Shown here: piece after piece, positions 1-11,500 of the stretch
Layout: each line of letters opens with the position of its first letter
Position numbering within the stretch: position 1 is the stretch's first letter
Origin: Branchiostoma floridae
Taxonomy: Eukaryota; Chordata; Leptocardii; Amphioxiformes; Branchiostomatidae
Length of the DNA: 60,005 nt
Assembly (NCBI RefSeq): GCF_000003815.2
Contig: NW_023365737.1
Span: 1 to 60,005, forward strand
Direction of reading: 5' to 3'
Translations under genes and position numbers: made by a program
Notes under the pieces: generated by a model
What the model saw: only the letters and a program-made list of their open reading frames with translations
The model's database searches: none
Told to the model about the DNA's origin: nothing

Positions 1-681
1 CACGGGAGGCAGGAATGTGCTGTATGGTCAGAAAATAACCTAAAAACATCGGATTCCATAAAATCATTGTAAAGGTATCTATCAAAAAACTTTGATTTGG
101 TGACAACAGCGCTGAGAACAATGCCCTCACACCGTGTCATTATTCGTCGTTCATGAATTTGATAACAGCAGATATTCGAACAACACCCGCATTCGCCGGA
201 CGACGTTTGCGACGCGTGTTCATGAATATTAATTATTAGAGCAAGCAGGGGTGACCACCTGCACGGCCGCCACCTGGTCCTACAGGTGGCGGGAAGGTAA
301 TTACGTCATTTACCATATATGGTGAGACGCTCAGAGGCGGTGAAGACGAAAACGCAGATGAAAAAAACCGCCAACTTGGCTTATAAATCATTTTGAAGTG
401 ATTTTTTGCCAAAAATGATAACGGGGTCCTTTTCGCAAATATCTCATGCAATACCATACCAAATTTCGGGTCCCTAGGACTTAATACCTGGTCACTGGAG
501 GCACAATTATAAAGTTTGGTCAGATTATCACCTAAAAACATCCATAAAATCATTTTAAATGAATCTATCAAAAAACAGAAAAAAACGTCCGAGGGTATTG
601 GTCCAATGTACACTTGTGCCAAATTTCAGATCATTCGGTCTAAGAACGACGGAGAGGAATCACTTTAAAGGTCGTGACAGG

Positions 682-716
<35 letters not shown>

Positions 717-735
717 AGAAACATCAAGAAAACAA
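1..735. repeat. Non-coding flank with duplicated segment and GAAA tract
   Basis: No gene is supported here. A segment near 24-90 (gtcagaaaataacctaaaaa..., then tctatcaaaaaac) recurs near 516-577 with small differences, so this is a dispersed or locally duplicated repeat. A (GAAA)n microsatellite lies at about 680-721. The open frames in this stretch have no recognisable domain. Confidence 0.5.
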
Positions 736-778
736 TATTTTCACTCGAAGCGTACCTACGGTACGCGGAGTGAAAATA
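736..778. repeat. Hairpin immediately upstream of the first cystatin-like start codon
   Basis: Two nested inverted arms are visible: tattttcactc (736-746) with gagtgaaaata (768-778), and gcgtacc (750-756) with ggtacgc (760-766). The structure ends five bases before the ATG at 784. The second gene copy has unrelated sequence in the same place. It may be a small inserted palindromic element or part of the 5' UTR. Confidence 0.55.
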
Positions 779-783
779 ACAAC

Positions 784-855
784 ATGAGTACTGAGGACTT
801 TGGAAATCCCGTGCCCTTCGACCAGGCTGAAAAAGCCTATTCCGCCTGTCTTGTG
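784..855 (+). CDS. Cystatin-like copy 1, exon 1
   Basis: Twenty-four codons starting MSTEDFGNPVPFDQAEKAYS, followed by donor gtaaga. The ATG is the only one in frame, and the matching exon of copy 2 starts the same way. Confidence 0.6.
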
Positions 856-2456
856 GTAAGAAGTGTCTGTTCTATTTCCGTTTAGCGCCCTCAGTCACGA
901 AATATGATTATCACTGCACTCTGAATTTAGGGAATGCCCTACTGTCAGTTGTAGACTTTGTCTCTATGTGCCGAATCGTCCATACTCGTAAATTGCAATC
1001 CATAGTCCATGCCAGGTGAAGTTCATTTTGAGATCCACCAATTGGGATTTTGAGACTCGTAGCAGAAAAGTGTCAACTGCGTGTGCCTCTAGGACACTGA
1101 CTGTCACTGGCAAATTATTTCACTCCCTGATTGTCCGGCGAAGGAATTCCCCCGGCCCCACACCTGTACTGGGGTTTGGTTGTTACTAGACGAAACTGTT
1201 AAGAATATGAGCGACGTTGTCGTGGTATACGTGAGACATTCTTGTTCTTGATTTTCTTTTAGGGCATTGTACTAGTCTGTGATCTTTGATCTTTGATCTC
1301 GTAGAAAACCCCCCATGTTCGCTGCCTATGATACGTTATATCTAATTAGGGCCTAATTTATTTTCTAATTTTGTCTAATCAAAACAAAACGTTACACAGG
1401 TTACAACTGTCATACTAGAAAGGCAGAAGTGCCAAATACGTAGTCATTGTGAAACATTTCATTAACATTAACGTTCGATAGTAATTTTGCCGTTAATGAA
1501 GTGAGTGAGTGAGTGAGTGAGTGAGTGAGTGAGTGAGTGAGTGAGTGAGTGAGTGAGTGAGTGAGTGAGTGAGTGAGTGAGTGAGTGAGTGAAGAATGGG
1601 CGTTTAGATAAATAGTATGTAGGTTTTTGGCGAACTAATATCATAAAGTCGTTCTTAAGATGATGCGTGTAGTGTATATTTTTCTCATTTCATCAGCACA
1701 GGGGAATAGTTGAAAGGGGATATGTGATAACTACATTTGTAGCAAGACAACAGTTTGTATCAATGTTGTTTTATGATTTGCAAGGAGGATATTGAAGCAC
1801 CCCCTCACTAAATCTTTAATGGCCTATACATGTATGGTGTTCCATGCAAGTATGAACTCAAGCAAATACCGTCATTTTTGCCCTTCAGTTCCGTGGTCAA
1901 GCTGAGGATATGGCCAACAAAGGCAAGCCTTTTGACAACTTCAAGCCCAGATCCTATCAGGTGGCCGAAGGGCCAGGGATGAGCTACAAGATCGTGGTAC
2001 CGTCACGTTGCGTTGAAGCTTAAAATGTTGCATTTCTTTGAAGAAAAAATAAAGTTTTTTGCCAATACATTTCCGCATGGTCATGTTATCTATCGACATT
2101 TTATACTTAGTACTGGTACATGGTAGTGCGCATACTGATAAGTGAATGGACGAAGATCTTTATCGTACATTTTTGCCCAACCGAGCTTACTACAGGTCAC
2201 AACAAGACAAAACATTAGTCTGTGTAGTATAAACTCTCACTCAACAATGAGGACAGTAGCTGTATTCAGCCATGTCGTAACTGCGGACTGTTTCACTTCG
2301 TTTGACAAACTACAGGTCGATGTGTCTCCGTCTTATCCCATCGGGCCCCTCCCTCCCTTCGGGCCCGAGCTCCTGCTTATGATGACGGTGAGCTGGCCAA
2401 TGGGACCAGCGGCCATTCCCAAGCTGATGGACGCCAAGATTGTAGGTTTAATTTAA
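784..2456 (+). CDS. Cystatin/stefin-like gene, copy 1 (exons 784-855, 1889-1996, 2316-2456)
   Basis: The spliced product is 106 residues. The exons give 24, 36 and 46 codons, all joined at phase 0 with GT donors and AG acceptors. Stefins (cystatin A/B) are cytosolic inhibitors of papain-like cysteine proteases of about 98 residues. The stretch NKGKPFDNFKP, then SYQVAEG and MSYKIVV, aligns in order with the stefin helix end, the QxVxG first hairpin loop and the following strand. Here the loop reads QVAEG, keeping Q and G but with Ala in place of the central Val. The C-terminus (TVSWPMGPAAIPKLMDAKIV) does not look like a classical stefin. No signal peptide is seen, which fits an intracellular protein. 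AATAAA lies at 2539-2544, 83 bases after the stop. The family call is by motif and exon layout only. Confidence 0.6.
1500..1592. repeat. (GTGA)n microsatellite
   Basis: An uninterrupted GTGA tetranucleotide run in intron 1 of cystatin-like copy 1. A much shorter run of the same motif is at 2989-3014 in intron 1 of copy 2, at a different distance from the exon. Confidence 0.95.
1889..1996 (+). CDS. Cystatin-like copy 1, exon 2
   Basis: Thirty-six codons between acceptor cttcag and donor gtaccg. It carries the QVAEG loop. Copy 2 differs at only a few residues. Confidence 0.65.
2316..2456 (+). CDS. Cystatin-like copy 1, exon 3 with stop
   Basis: Acceptor ctacag, 46 codons, then TAA at 2454-2456. 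The first half (VDVSPSYPIGPLPPFG) differs from copy 2, while the second half from TVSWPMGPAAIP to DAKIV is identical. Confidence 0.6.
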   Translation, partial: VDVSPSYPIGPLPPFGPELLLMMTVSWPMGPAAIPKLMDAKIVGLI

Positions 2457-2538
2457 GCAGGGCTCACACTTTCACATTCCAGTCTGTTCGGGGCCCCTAC
2501 CAGGTTCCACATGTTGCTGGAAAAATTGTAAAAATTAA

Positions 2539-2544
2539 AATAAA
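2539..2544 (+). terminator. Candidate polyadenylation signal AATAAA, cystatin-like copy 1
   Basis: AATAAA in an A-rich stretch 83 bases downstream of the copy 1 stop codon. Confidence 0.4.
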
Positions 2545-2802
2545 AAATATAGAGACACATTCCATGCCACAGGAGCATGGTTTGCAACTAGCTAACTCCT
2601 CTGGCGTGTTATCTGGATATAAATTTGTCCAATTTGCATTTGTCTGGCGACCTGTGGCGATAGAGGGTAAAACGTCCATACGGAACTCATACGGAATATA
2701 TAGATCGTATTTGGAGTATAGGGTCATGCCTTGAATAAATTAAAGTAAATTCTTCTAACATGTGTATTGCAGGAAGAGGTGGTGAAGGACAAAGAGAGCA
2801 AC

Positions 2803-2874
2803 ATGAGTACTGAAGACTTTGGAAATCCCGTGCTCTTCTATCAGGCTGAAAAGGCCTATTCCGCCTGTCTTGTG
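2803..2874 (+). CDS. Cystatin-like copy 2, exon 1
   Basis: Starts MSTEDFGNPVLFYQAEKAYS; donor gtaaga. The exon may extend 5' to 2773, where a clean acceptor precedes an in-frame EEVVKDKESN. Confidence 0.55.
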
Positions 2875-4845
2875 GTAAGAAGTGTTTCTTCTTCTTCCTT
2901 TTAGCGCCCTCAACCGCCAAGATGATTATCATGGCACTTAATAAGGGAATGCGGTACTGAGACCTACGACCACTGAGGTTACGGGCCGTGAGTGAGTGAG
3001 TGAGTGAGTGAGTGGTACTGTCAGTTTCAGACTTTGTCTCTATGTGCCCGATTATCCATAATCCAAAATCGCGATCCATAGTCCATGTCAGATCCACCAA
3101 TCGGGATTTCGGAGGCACGTGACAGAAAAGTGTCAACTGTGGGTACCTCTACCACACTGATTGGCAAATCATTCCACTCCTTGATTTTGTCCGAGGAAGG
3201 AACCCCCTCTGTACTGGGAGTTGGTACTGACTAGACAAAAATATTAAGAATATGAGCGACGTTGACGTTTTAAATTTTTTTTAGGGCGTTGTACTTATCT
3301 AAGTTTAATATTGTAGAAGACCCCCATTTTTGCTGTCATTTTGCACTGAGGGCCAAACTGTGTTAGGGCCTGGTCACAGTAACGGCAAAACATTACACAG
3401 CATACAAAGTGCCAAATATGCAGTCATTGTTAAATATTATATTAACATAAACATCAACATTCGATAGTAATTTCGCTGTTAACGAACAATGGGCGTTTAG
3501 ATAAATAGTATGTAGGTTTTTGGCGAACTAATGTTCCGAAGTCATTCTTTAGATGATGCGTGTAGTGTGTATTTTTCTCATTTCATTAGTACAGAAGAAA
3601 AGTTGAAAGGGGATACGTGATAACTAAATTTACATACGAGAACAATTTGTACCAAGTTGAACGTTGCTTTATGATTTGCAAGGAGAAAATTGAAGCACCC
3701 CTCACTAAATATTTGATGGCATATGCCTGTATGTTGTTCCATGCAAGTATGACTCGCAAGCGAATACCGTCTTTTTTGCCCTTCAGTTCCGTGGTCAAGC
3801 TGAAAATATGGCCAACAAAGGCCAGCCTTTTGACAACTTCAAGCCCATCACCTATCGGGTGGCCGAAGGATCAGGGATGAGCTACAAGATTGTGGTACAT
3901 GTACTTTCACGTTGAATTTTGAAATGTTGCATTTCTTTAAAAAAACATTGATCTTTGCCACTACATTTCCGCATGGTCATGTTATTTATCTACATTTATT
4001 TACTGATAAGCTGATACTGATTAGTGAATGAATGAATACCTTTATTGTACATTTTTGCGCAACCGAGCTTAGTACGGGTCACAACAAGACAAAACATTAG
4101 TCTGTGCAGTACAAACTCTCACTGAACAATGAGGATAGTAAAGCTCAAGGCACAACCCAACGTACGTGCTTTTTGTCCGTATGTTTTTATTTTTAGGTCA
4201 CATCTGAAAACGTAGGAATGGCTAGAGCATGGAGTATGTGGACTGCACGACATGCCTGGCCGTTAGCCTGTTGCGTGCATCGCTAGTTGCGCAAGTGGTA
4301 AGTGAATTGTACGTGCTTACAACGTACAATCTCTGTGCGATTACCACGTTTCCGTATGAAGCGCGTACTTACACGTGCTGCGTACGCGCGGTGTCCTTAC
4401 TCGCTGTACGGAGCACACGCGTCGACGTCGCCCGTACTGGCTCGTACGGGGGGCGAATCCGCGGTCCGATGGCAGAGAAAGTTCGACATGCACGTAGAGT
4501 TCTACGGCGTGTCTGCGTGCTCCCAAATCCGTTGGATTCCGTACGATTTCGTACGGAGGCGGTACTTACCACTTACGGATCCCAAAAGATTTCTGACACC
4601 ACACAGTTGCACATAAGGCGGGTTGTGCCCTTAGCTTTGCTGCATCCAGCTGCAGGCATGTTGTAACTGCGGACTGTTTCTCTTTATTTGACAAACTACA
4701 GGTTGAGGTTTTTGTGCCTTATGCCCAGCCCAGCGGGATTCCGGTCGAGCCCGGACCGGTGGCGCTCATGCTAGAGATGACGGTGAGCTGGCCAATGGGA
4801 CCAGCGGCCATTCCAAAGCTGATGGACGCCAAAATTGTAGATTAA
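2803..4845 (+). CDS. Cystatin/stefin-like gene, copy 2 (exons 2803-2874, 3787-3894, 4702-4845)
   Basis: A tandem paralogue of copy 1 with the same three phase-0 exons, giving 107 residues. Introns and exons are both alignable with copy 1, so the duplication includes the introns. The QxVxG-like loop reads RVAEG, so the Gln is lost. Exon 3 (VEVFVPYAQPSGIPVEPGPV) keeps a stefin-like second-hairpin region. A splice acceptor (attgcag) ends at 2772, and the ten codons between it and the ATG are open. Exon 1 may therefore begin at 2773 with an untranslated or N-terminal extension. The last intron contains a TIR element (4141-4637) absent from copy 1. The nearest AATAAA signals are distant (5533-5538 and 5608-5613). 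Confidence 0.6.
3787..3894 (+). CDS. Cystatin-like copy 2, exon 2
   Basis: Thirty-six codons between acceptor cttcag and donor gtacat. Contains NKGQPFDNFKPITYRVAEG. Confidence 0.65.
4141..4637. mobile_element. TIR element, about 0.5 kb, CGTACG-rich, inserted in cystatin-like copy 2 intron 2
   Basis: The left end AAGCTCAAGGCACAACCC (4141-4158) matches the reverse complement of the right end (AAGCTAAGGGCACAACCC, 4620-4637) at 16 of 18 positions. The interior is CpG-rich with many cgtacg/gtacg words. The same intron in copy 1 (around 2250-2275) reads straight through, and the sequence after 4637 resumes the copy 1 alignment, giving an empty site. No transposase frame is visible, so this is a non-autonomous element. 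The target-site duplication is not clear. Confidence 0.7.
4702..4845 (+). CDS. Cystatin-like copy 2, exon 3 with stop
   Basis: Acceptor ctacag, 47 codons, TAA at 4843-4845. Confidence 0.6.
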   Translation, partial: VEVFVPYAQPSGIPVEPGPVALMLEMTVSWPMGPAAIPKLMDAKIVD

Positions 4846-5210
4846 AGTTAGCACGTAGATCGTCACTGCGTGGCTCATTCGGATGACGACAAATAGAAAG
4901 AACAGTAAAGCAATTCAGCTTCTGCTAGAATGCAAAATCTATCCCGGTACTCTTGGTAATTATTACTTTAAATGAAATGCTGAATGATTATTCAGCACTT
5001 GGCGTAGATCGAGGAGTAGGGTATATGAAGGGAAGAGTGGGCTTACTTGGTGTCAAGCTAAATGATTGCCACTTGCCAAATAATTGTCATTACACTTTTG
5101 GGGGTATCCAGTGTACCTGTGAGGAGTGTACTATCACAATCTTGGGGCATGATCATTTTCAAACAGAAGTCAGGGTGTATTTAAGAAGGAGGCACCGGGC
5201 TGTGTAGACT

Positions 5211-5390
5211 AACCCAAATCCGACCCTAACCTGTTCTACACATTAACTCTAACCCTAACCCTAACCCTAGTCTGACCCTAATCCCAACCCTAATCCTAAC
5301 CCAATCCCACATCCTAACCTTACGTATACCCTAGTTATATCCTAACCCATACTTACCCTAACCCTAACCCTGACACTAACTCTTACACCC
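5211..5390. repeat. Degenerate interstitial telomere-like CCCTAA tract
   Basis: Many imperfect copies of aaccct/taaccc, including three perfect tandem units near 5252-5269. TTAGGG is the canonical metazoan telomere unit. This tract is internal and decayed. Confidence 0.75.
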
Positions 5391-5399
5391 TTTCCCCCT

Positions 5400-7590
5400 T
5401 ACCTGCCTTAATCCACACAGGAGGAACGCCTAATATGGCAATTATTTGACAAGGCAGTTATTCGGCGTGACACCGGGTCATGTCGAACACACTTCTCTAC
5501 GATTTGCAATACATGGAATTTCTTTACTAATAATAATAAATGGCATCTTAAGTCCATTGTTTTTTTTTTCGGTTTTCATTTGATTTGCTGTGATGCGGTG
5601 ATATCTTAATAAAGATGGCAGGAAAGCCAAGCTTTTGTCTGTATTCTTCCTTTAAGTTTAGGGATCATGTGCTAAAATGCAGACTTAGTACCATGCGATA
5701 CATATAAAATGCACATGTAATCTCAATTGCTGTACTGCAATTTAGAGTTAGAAATGACGATTTTGGTTAAAATACCTTTGTTTCATTGATGAATGGATTC
5801 CCCAGCAGGGACACGTACTATATCCTATATCGAACCACTCGGAATCAGCGATGCCAACTCAACAATACTTCGTGAACCGATCAACATCCCTGACGTGCCA
5901 ACGTCAACTATTACATGGATCAAAAGATACTAGCAGTTCAAAATATTATTGCAGTTAGGTTGGGACCAATGTGTAATGCTGTCGGGAACTGCTAGGGGTC
6001 GTCACTGACACGTGTAGTGCTTGGGCCACTCTTGGTACAGGTATGAACCCCTATAAAGTGGGCGTCAGTATCAAAAGTTTCACGTAACAATATCTTGCGA
6101 AGGAACTGTTTCATTTTTTAAAGCCTGTCAATAACTGCCTACATGGCAGGAAGTGTTCTACAATAAGTCAGGAGATAAAAAAAGAACTTGACACATAGGG
6201 AGTCAAGAACAACCATACAAAGGTAATGCTCACAATCTCTTTATTCTTTACTCTCTCAAATACATTAAGTTAAGAATGCATTAATATATTTCTCTTTAGT
6301 TTTTATATCAATAATCTGAATAAAATCATAATCGGTGAGATAGTCATTACTGCAAAATGAGAAAACCTGGTAAAGACGTATTTTTTTGCAAACATTGCAG
6401 TTCTGTATCTGTATCTTTAAAGCCAATTCTATATCTATGCATTCTGTTCCAAAATCTTCAAATTTGCTGGCAAATTTTGACTTGCATACATTTATGGACA
6501 AATGTTTATGTTTTTTGTCGTTGTTGTAACATATGATTTTCGTATCGAAACCTCAATCAGCTTAAAAATTACGGCTTACCAAATCCAAGCATTTTACAGT
6601 AAATGCTACAAAACTATTCCCTGCCATATGTGAATTTCTCTTCATAGTATCTTGAATAAATAGCTCTATAATTCTTTAATCAATTCATAGTCCTTTAATC
6701 ATGTTATAGATTAAGGAAGATACACGTGTTCCAGCCAACAATCTGGGAATATTCTGGACAGGGGGTTTTCTCAGGCACAACAATAAGACTACACAAATTT
6801 GATTCATTGGTCCTTTGAGTCGCCCACTCCTTTTTTCCCTAGTCTGATATCCAGCTGTATTATAGCTCCCTAGTCTCCTCTGTCTTCACCCAGGAGCTAT
6901 AATACGACTGGATACCAAGCTTTTTTTCAAAAGGAAAAAAATCAAACCATTATACCTTTTATTCAGCAAATCCTCACTATGATTAGATTAATTAATGGAA
7001 CTGTTCAACAACCTTCCGGTATAACTATAACTAATTGACCAAAATGCTTGTTACAATATATGTGGGTACATTTATCATGGCAGTTAATGTTTTTATTTAT
7101 GAAGGGCATAAGTAAATATCTTTGATAATTTTCAACCAAGTACTGTGCAGTGGTATTATTTGTTTGTTTTAAAATCTTAAGTTGAAAACTCACTATCCGT
7201 TATGTTTTGTATCAGCCCTTATCTTTCCATCCGAATTTCGCAACTTTTTGCCCTTTCTCTAGCTCCATATTTTTTTTAAATATGAGAACCAACAAATTAA
7301 ATTTGTGTGGTCTGAGCATTCAAATATAGCATACGATAGAGCTAAGACTGTGTTCCAATAAATTTTTGAAAAGTAAGCACATAAAATTTCCAAATACCTC
7401 ATTCTCTTTAGAATTTGAGTAAATATCATAAATTACATCTCCAAGCAGATCTTTGGGGGGAAGATGGTGGCATGGGCTCGGCAACATATTACGAATCTTG
7501 CCTCAAAGATGTTTTTTGAAAATTCTGAATCACCTATTATGTATTATGTGACATTTTTTCACACACATTTGACATCAGAGATTGGTTACA
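5400..7590. other. Convergent intergenic DNA without a supported gene
   Basis: AT-rich sequence between the plus-strand cystatin-like pair and the 3' end of the minus-strand giant gene. The open frames lack domains or convincing splice context. An inverted repeat at 6846-6915 is listed separately. Confidence 0.5.
6846..6915. repeat. Inverted repeat with 23 bp arms
   Basis: The left arm contains gtattatagctcc (6857-6869) and the right arm ggagctataatac (6893-6905). Pairing continues outward through atccag/ctggat. This is probably a short palindromic repeat element. Confidence 0.65.
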
Positions 7591-7591
7591 A

Positions 7592-7783
7592 TTAGCACAT
7601 ATAGCTCTGCACTATCATGTCAACTGCCCACGCGGAATCGTCTATAAATTTCATGCTACATTTAAATGTTTTTGCCATGCCGTCATTCTGTCCACCTGTC
7701 CAGCCAACACTGCTGACCAGAACTGTTGTCCCTCCATGCCGTCTTCGGTCAGTCCATATCTCATTTAAGAAATTAGTCTCCAC
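7592..7783 (-). CDS. Possible orphan terminal exon, unknown product
   Basis: The minus-strand frame is open for 63 codons from a good acceptor (catttttag, just above 7783) to a TAA at 7592-7594. It begins VETNFLNEIWTDRRRHGGTT and ends with SYMC. I do not recognise it. No partner exon was found in the window, and it lies 460 bases downstream of the CTCK stop, outside that reading frame. It could be a relic or an exon of a neighbouring gene. Confidence 0.25.
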   Translation of the reverse strand: METNFLNEIWTDRRRHGGTTVLVSSVGWTGGQNDGMAKTFKCSMKFIDDSAWAVDMIVQSYMC

Positions 7784-8071
7784 CTAAAAATGAAACATTA
7801 TAAAGCAATTGATAATTGATTACTAAGTAATATTTCCTGCGCATTTACCTTTAGAATACCTTGTTGAAGTTTAAAATGACTGAAAATGTTAAGCGTTACT
7901 ATTAGTGACAAAAAGGTAGAGTGACTTAACATTAATCAAAGAATTGAACCAACATTTGTTACAACAGACAATTATCTTCAATAAATATTGATGGCTAATA
8001 ATGATGTAATTTTGAAATTATTAGTAATATTACATCTGACAGATTCGAATTTCACATATTATTTGTTTCTT

Positions 8072-8077
8072 TTTATT
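8072..8077 (-). terminator. Candidate polyadenylation signal of the SCO-spondin-like gene
   Basis: The plus strand reads tttatt, which is AATAAA on the gene strand, about 165 bases beyond the stop codon. Confidence 0.4.
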
Positions 8078-8242
8078 TGATTAGAGACACTTTCATTAAA
8101 CTACAGCTAGAGGCAAAGAATGTTTCTAAGTCTAAGAAATTTACCTTTCAAAATGTAATTTAAAAGGCAATATGCTGGTTATTTTAATATGTATTAAGTT
8201 GTAATTCTCTTTGACTTTTACCTAAAGATAGAGAGAAAAATT

Positions 8243-8523
8243 TCATGTACCAGCACAAGCTATGCAGTCACATCGCTCGATCCTGGGCAGTACCGTTGTT
8301 TCCTTCTCCCCGTTCCCACAGTCCAGCTCGACAAAGCGTACCGGCTGCAGGGCGTCCAGCGTGAAGGTGCAGCACTCGCACACGGTCTGGTAGTACGGCT
8401 GCATCACGTTGATCTGCGTGTAGGACGGGCACTTCCCGGTGCAGAAGCTGACCTGGACGTTGTCTGCCACGCAGCTGTTGTGAGTCAGGTTACGCACCTC
8501 GGTGTGAACCTGGCAGGATGGCG
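8243..8523 (-). CDS. SSPO: Exon 67: C-terminal cystine knot (CTCK) and stop
   Basis: Ninety-two codons plus TGA, acceptor cccacag. The cysteine order is that of a CTCK: SFCTGKC, then VCECC, then ELDCGNGE, ending ERCDCIAC. The domain mediates disulfide-linked dimerisation in von Willebrand factor, mucins and SCO-spondin. It starts in phase 1 from exon 66. Confidence 0.9.
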
Positions 8524-11500
8524 CTGTGGGATAATCATATCATAATGAATACAGATTGTCAAAGAATATCTCCAAAGGCAATTCTTGATAGTATATCATA
8601 AGGCTTTAATAGTAGTTTGCTATGCAATAATTCTGAGACAGCTTGACAGAGTGAATGAGTGAGCTATTGTGTATAAGCACAATAATTCTTCGTTTTTAAT
8701 AGTAATAGGGCAAGCATATGTTCACTCTTGGATCCAACTGTATAATTTTTTCCTAAAAGGTGGTAGGTACTTAAAGTATTTGATAGTCTGTCAAATTTGT
8801 AATGAAAAAGACACACAATGTTCTTTGATGGATATCTTAGCAAAGCCAATACTCATTTATTTGACATAATGTAAATACTCGGCACAAAATTAAAATTTGG
8901 TACGGCAAACAGCTTATTAAATGGAAACACAAAATATGTGCAAGATTTACCACTTCAACACAGACTCCCCTAAATATGGGATTGCATTCTTGCAGCATTG
9001 CCACCTAGTGGCAAGAAGTATATTTGCAGCTTCTGTCAATACAGACCTGAGGAAGGTCTAAGCTCAGCCAGGTTACAGACTTGATTGGCAACAAAAGAAA
9101 AATCAGGTTGTGTGGAGAATTTGACATTGAAGATATGACGTACATGTAGTGGGACAGTCTTGAATGTTGCAGGGCTGCTGCTCCAATGACAGTCCAGGAC
9201 AGGCATAGTCACAGCAGTGAGTCCTGGCCGTGCATGTCCGTGTACGCGTCTGCTTCCCACCTCCGCAGGTGGCATCACATGCACTCCAGGTGCCCCACGG
9301 TTCCCAACTAGCCAGAGCTGTTTCAATCAGACAGAACAAAAACTTGTGAAAACAGGTGAATGCATTTCTTTATATGAAAGACAAAATTGCTGAGGTTTCT
9401 TGCTGACATAAGGGTATTACATAAACACACTTCTGTCAACTTTCTAACAGTAATGTTCAATTTGAACTAATTTTTTTGCTAAGAAAATTCCACACTGACA
9501 ATTGACAGTAATGATACAATTATATTACTTTTGATAAAGATTTCTTATTCTATTGCAGGGTTATAGGTAAGTCATCTGGGTCCAAAATATTATATTAAGA
9601 CAGAAGTACCTGTATGTGCATCTGTAAACAAGACTTCTTAAACCACAGATTTAAATGACTGTCACTTCCCTGCACTCTCTTTGTTGTTCAACTTGTATTC
9701 TACAGAAGGTAGACTAAAATAATTACGTACCTGAACAGTTGATATTGATGCAGGACAGACCATTGGGGGTGCAGGTACTGTGGAAGAGAACATGGAAAGA
9801 ATTCTGTAAAGTTACCCGAAAGCTGTTACAGTATCAGTCCTTAGTTTAACTATCTGTCATTTTTGCATAGCAAAGTATCCTAGTTTTACTTGTCATTAAG
9901 AGGACACACTCTGTACAATACACTTGTGAAAAAAATTATCTATTTATTTATTTTATTTATTTCTTATTTATTTGCCAATGATACAACTCATTATACGGAT
10001 CTACCTAGGCAGCTTTGGGCTGGTAGCGGCAGATCCACAGAGATACAGACGAACATACATCATCGGTCGACGTGATCACACATGTTCGCACATGTTTACA
10101 CACGACGGGGCTATACCGTCCCTTACGGGGTGACATACCCTTTCATATGCGCCAGGTCTCCCGTCCAGGTGAATGATGTAAATCACCATGAGCCGAAGCT
10201 AGGTACTCATTTTCACCTGAGTATAGTGAGANNNNNNNNNNNNNNNNNNNNNNNNNNNNNNNNNNNNNNNNNNNNNNNNNNNNNNNNNNNNNNNNNNNNN
10301 NNNNNNNNNNNNNNNNNNNNNNNNNNNNNNNTTTTAAAAAAATAAAAGCCCTTTCCGGTCCTTATGTTGCATAAATCATAGAGGCCATCTCTATCTCAAA
10401 AGCCATTGGACCACACTGTTTTGCAAGGCTTGTTACTACAACAGGGGGGCTAGTGTACTAGTTTAAGTGGTGTGTACATTGTCTCTTCCTGAGAGACTAT
10501 GAGTGATTAACAGTTAATAATACTTTCCATTGGTAGGACTTGGAAAATACCAAGCAAGCACACTTTACCCACTTAGCATATGCACCAGTGACAGTACAAT
10601 GTACTTGGTAGATGTAGGTGAACTTGATTTTCAAAGAGACTCCTCTACTCACCACTCAGTGCATTCAGCTGTATACAGGGTGTCTCCCACCTGGTACTCC
10701 ACCCCGTCGTAGGTGCAGACAGGTGTACAGGTGTCCAGCTGACACACCTGCGACTGCACGTGCTCACCTGTACATTCCTTCCCGCCGTTGGAGGCTGGAG
10801 GGTTGTTGGGTGACCTAGAAATATGATATTCTAGGTATTAATGTCCAGCTACTCAATTAACAAGATTGTTCTTTAGGTTTAAAACAGTAAAGACTAGTCA
10901 TTGCCAAAGGCAAGGACCTACAGTCTTTGTCTATTATCTATTTGTCTATATATAGCTATTATCATCATGTACTTGGTCAAGGCTGTGAGTTACTGTGCAC
11001 TCAGGTATGATATTACAGTAACTGTATAACATTTCTAGATACACATGGTAAGACATGATATGGCATCAACATGTACCTACAACGTATGACATCAATGCAC
11101 AAAATTTATCTATGAAAGCCTTGCTTTTCATAAGATAGCTATTATCATAGTTAGCATACTTTTATATTGTGTAACTGCCTTAAAATTGAGTTAACGGATC
11201 AGTCTACTGAATTATTTGACTTGGCTAGTCTTGAGATTGTAATGGTTGAATGGTAATGGTTTATTTAACCGAAACTCATTGCAGCCAATCGGCTGAATTG
11301 CGAGGTTCACAAAAAGTTCCATCACTAATGTAAAAGCAAACAACAATATGCAAGTGCCTCCAATTTACAATGCATACTAAAATTCAGTTAAAACTTACAG
11401 ATAAAATGGATCGTTAAAAAGACAACATACGAACAACAAGCAGTTAAGATATAGGAATAAGTTCCAGCATACTGAGTATCATTTAGCAGCTTCATAGCTC

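Noticed and set aside
2497-3136. Minus-strand frames across the cystatin-like pair
   Set aside because: Antisense to exons and introns of the plus-strand genes; a Thr/His/Ser run is a translation of the GTGA repeat.
4229-4666. 145-aa plus-strand frame in the 4.2-4.6 kb region
   Set aside because: It lies inside the CpG-rich TIR element and an intron; composition follows the cgtacg words and no domain is seen.
6265-6501. Minus-strand 78-aa frame in AT-rich intergenic DNA
   Set aside because: No acceptor, donor or domain; Lys/Ile-rich composition expected from AT-rich DNA.
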